Source of the DNA: Parapedobacter sp035556095
Lineage (GTDB): Bacteria; Bacteroidota; Bacteroidia; Sphingobacteriales; Sphingobacteriaceae
DNA length: 64,000 nucleotides
NCBI RefSeq assembly: GCF_035556095.1
Contig: NZ_DATMFT010000018.1
Span: 414,576 to 478,575, forward strand
Reading direction: 5' to 3'
The notes under the pieces: model-generated
Told to the model about the DNA's origin: nothing
Seen by the model: the letters and a program-made list of their open reading frames with translations, nothing else
Database searches by the model: none
Shown here: positions 62,911 through 64,000 of the stretch, one piece after another
Layout: the number at the start of each line of letters is the position of its first letter
How positions within the stretch are numbered: the stretch's first letter is position 1
Program-made: the position numbers and the translations under genes

Positions 62911-64000
62911 ATGATCATTACTTCCTTGAGAAAGAATGTATTGGCCGTGTTGGCAACAATATGTTTGGTATTCGACTTGGCACAGGCCAACGAAACACCC
63001 GTATTCATATCGGGTCAAGACGGGTATGAGAGTTACCGCATCCCCGCCATCATCAACTTGCCAAATGGCGACTTACTTGCTTTCTGTGAAGGCAGGGTAC
63101 ATCACGCAGCCGACTTTGGCGACATCGATATCGTGATGAAACGAAGCACCGATAGCGGGAAAACGTGGAGCAGCCTGCAAAAAGTGGTCGACCACGATAC
63201 CCTCCAAGCGGGTAATCCCGCACCGGTGGTGGACCTGCTGGACCCGGCGTATCCGCAGGGCCGGATTTTCCTTTTTTTCAATACGGGCAATAACCACGAA
63301 GGGGAAGTACGGAAAGGCCTAGGTTTGCGTGAGGTTTGGTTCATTACTTCGACAGATGGGGGCAATACCTGGTCTGACACTGCGAATATTACCATGCAAG
63401 TGCACCGCCCCAACCAACCAGCGGCCAATCCGGCCTATCGCTTTGCTGAAGACTGGCGGAGCTATGCCAACACGCCCGGTCGAGGCATGCAATTTGATTG
63501 GGGTAAATTCAAGGGCCGTATATACATTGCCGCCAACCATTCTTCCGGCGCTCCCAAACCGGCGTTCAAGGATTACCATGCACACGGCTACTATACGGAT
63601 GACCATGGCAAAACCTTCCAGCTGAGTGAGATCGTCCCTTTCGAAGGCAGCAACGAATCCATGGCCGCGCTCATCCAAGGCGACACCTTATTGATGAATT
63701 CGCGGAACCAACAGGGGAATGTACGCAACCGGATCATCTCATTGAGTAGCGATGGTGGGGCTACATGGGACACGACGTATTATGACCTACAGCTCCCCGA
63801 TCCAGTTAACCAAGGCAGCCTATTAGCATTCAATGGTCAAGACGGCGAACGGTTATTAGCATTTTGCAATGCCGCAGATACCGTACATCGGGATAATCTG
63901 ACCATCCGCATTAGTAGGGATGGGGGAAAAACCTGGTTCTTCAGCCAATCCATTGCCAAAGCTCCGTCAGGTTACAAAGGTGCCTATGCCGCATATTCGG
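62911..64000 (+). CDS. Sialidase (GH33-like), 5' part
   Basis: An open frame from the ATG at 62911 runs to the right edge with 363 codons and no stop. It has a signal peptide (about 1-26), the catalytic RIP motif (SYRIPAIINLPNGD, RIP at 43-45) and at least four Asp-box repeats: STDSGKTW, STDGGNTW, SSDGGATW and SRDGGKTW. This is the six-bladed propeller of exo-sialidases, which release terminal sialic acid; the last Arg and Tyr residues lie beyond the edge or were not assigned. No other sialic-acid gene is in view. Confidence 0.9.
   Translation, partial: MIITSLRKNVLAVLATICLVFDLAQANETPVFISGQDGYESYRIPAIINLPNGDLLAFCEGRVHHAADFGDIDIVMKRSTDSGKTWSSLQKVVDHDTLQAGNPAPVVDLLDPAYPQGRIFLFFNTGNNHEGEVRKGLGLREVWFITSTDGGNTWSDTANITMQVHRPNQPAANPAYRFAEDWRSYANTPGRGMQFDWGKFKGRIYIAANHSSGAPKPAFKDYHAHGYYTDDHGKTFQLSEIVPFEGSNESMAALIQGDTLLMNSRNQQGNVRNRIISLSSDGGATWDTTYYDLQLPDPVNQGSLLAFNGQDGERLLAFCNAADTVHRDNLTIRISRDGGKTWFFSQSIAKAPSGYKGAYAAYS

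Overview
The window looks like chromosomal DNA of a Bacteroidota bacterium, most probably of the Sphingobacteriaceae (Pedobacter/Parapedobacter-like; inference). Support comes from the hybrid two-component regulator with AraC output, the 14-subunit Nuo operon with a short NuoG of about 340 residues, the ExbB-ExbD-ExbD-TonB operon, a tricorn-like S41 protease, and repeated promoters of the Bacteroidota type (TTG, 18-20 bp, TAnnTTTG). No rRNA, intact tRNA, CRISPR array, IS element or prophage was recognised.

Layout. 1-8887: a carbohydrate-degradation locus. The minus strand carries an AraC regulator, a GH31 glycosidase, an alginate-lyase-family protein and the 5' end of a lipoprotein cut by the window edge; a divergent 1399-residue hybrid sensor is on the plus strand. 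9148-14074: a secreted unknown, recA, nth, a small unknown, a subtilase and a small membrane protein. 14251-20025: arginine biosynthesis (GNAT, argG, argC, a Crp/Fnr regulator, argH), preceded by a promoter and an arginine-rich leader ORF. A 488-bp gap before argH holds a likely minus-strand small RNA. 20049-22311: galK-galM. 22545-26639: an ABC-type permease, a nucleotidyltransferase-like/HEPN protein and a divergent S24 repressor sharing an operator-like palindrome. 26889-30149: tricorn-like protease. 30219-43404: nuoA to nuoN on the minus strand, complete, with an unusual structured gap between nuoA and nuoB. 43505-49438: exbB-exbD-exbD-tonB, a small membrane protein, a PstS-like lipoprotein and a TPR protein, probably one operon. 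49884-53454: SUI1-like factor, lipid kinase, metK, fabD. 53531-64000: a lipoprotein with glycosidase-like motifs (DUF5722-like), an esterase, an M16 peptidase, an outer-membrane receptor-like barrel, a DOMON/CBM9-like secreted protein, rnhB and the 5' part of a sialidase.

How the parts work together. The left and right ends serve extracellular glycan breakdown. The Ton operon would energise outer-membrane uptake, and Nuo supplies the proton gradient behind it. The arg genes convert acylated glutamate intermediates and citrulline to arginine, but the middle pathway genes (argB, argD, argE, carbamoyltransferase) are not in the window.

The observations most worth checking are non-coding: the arginine-rich leader before the arg operon (14314-14650), the promoter-driven structured RNA at 18292-18490, the three-way-junction-like element between nuoA and nuoB (42920-43028), and the shared operator of the HEPN/S24 pair (25860-25911). 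All structures were found by eye; no folding, homology search or comparative analysis could be run.
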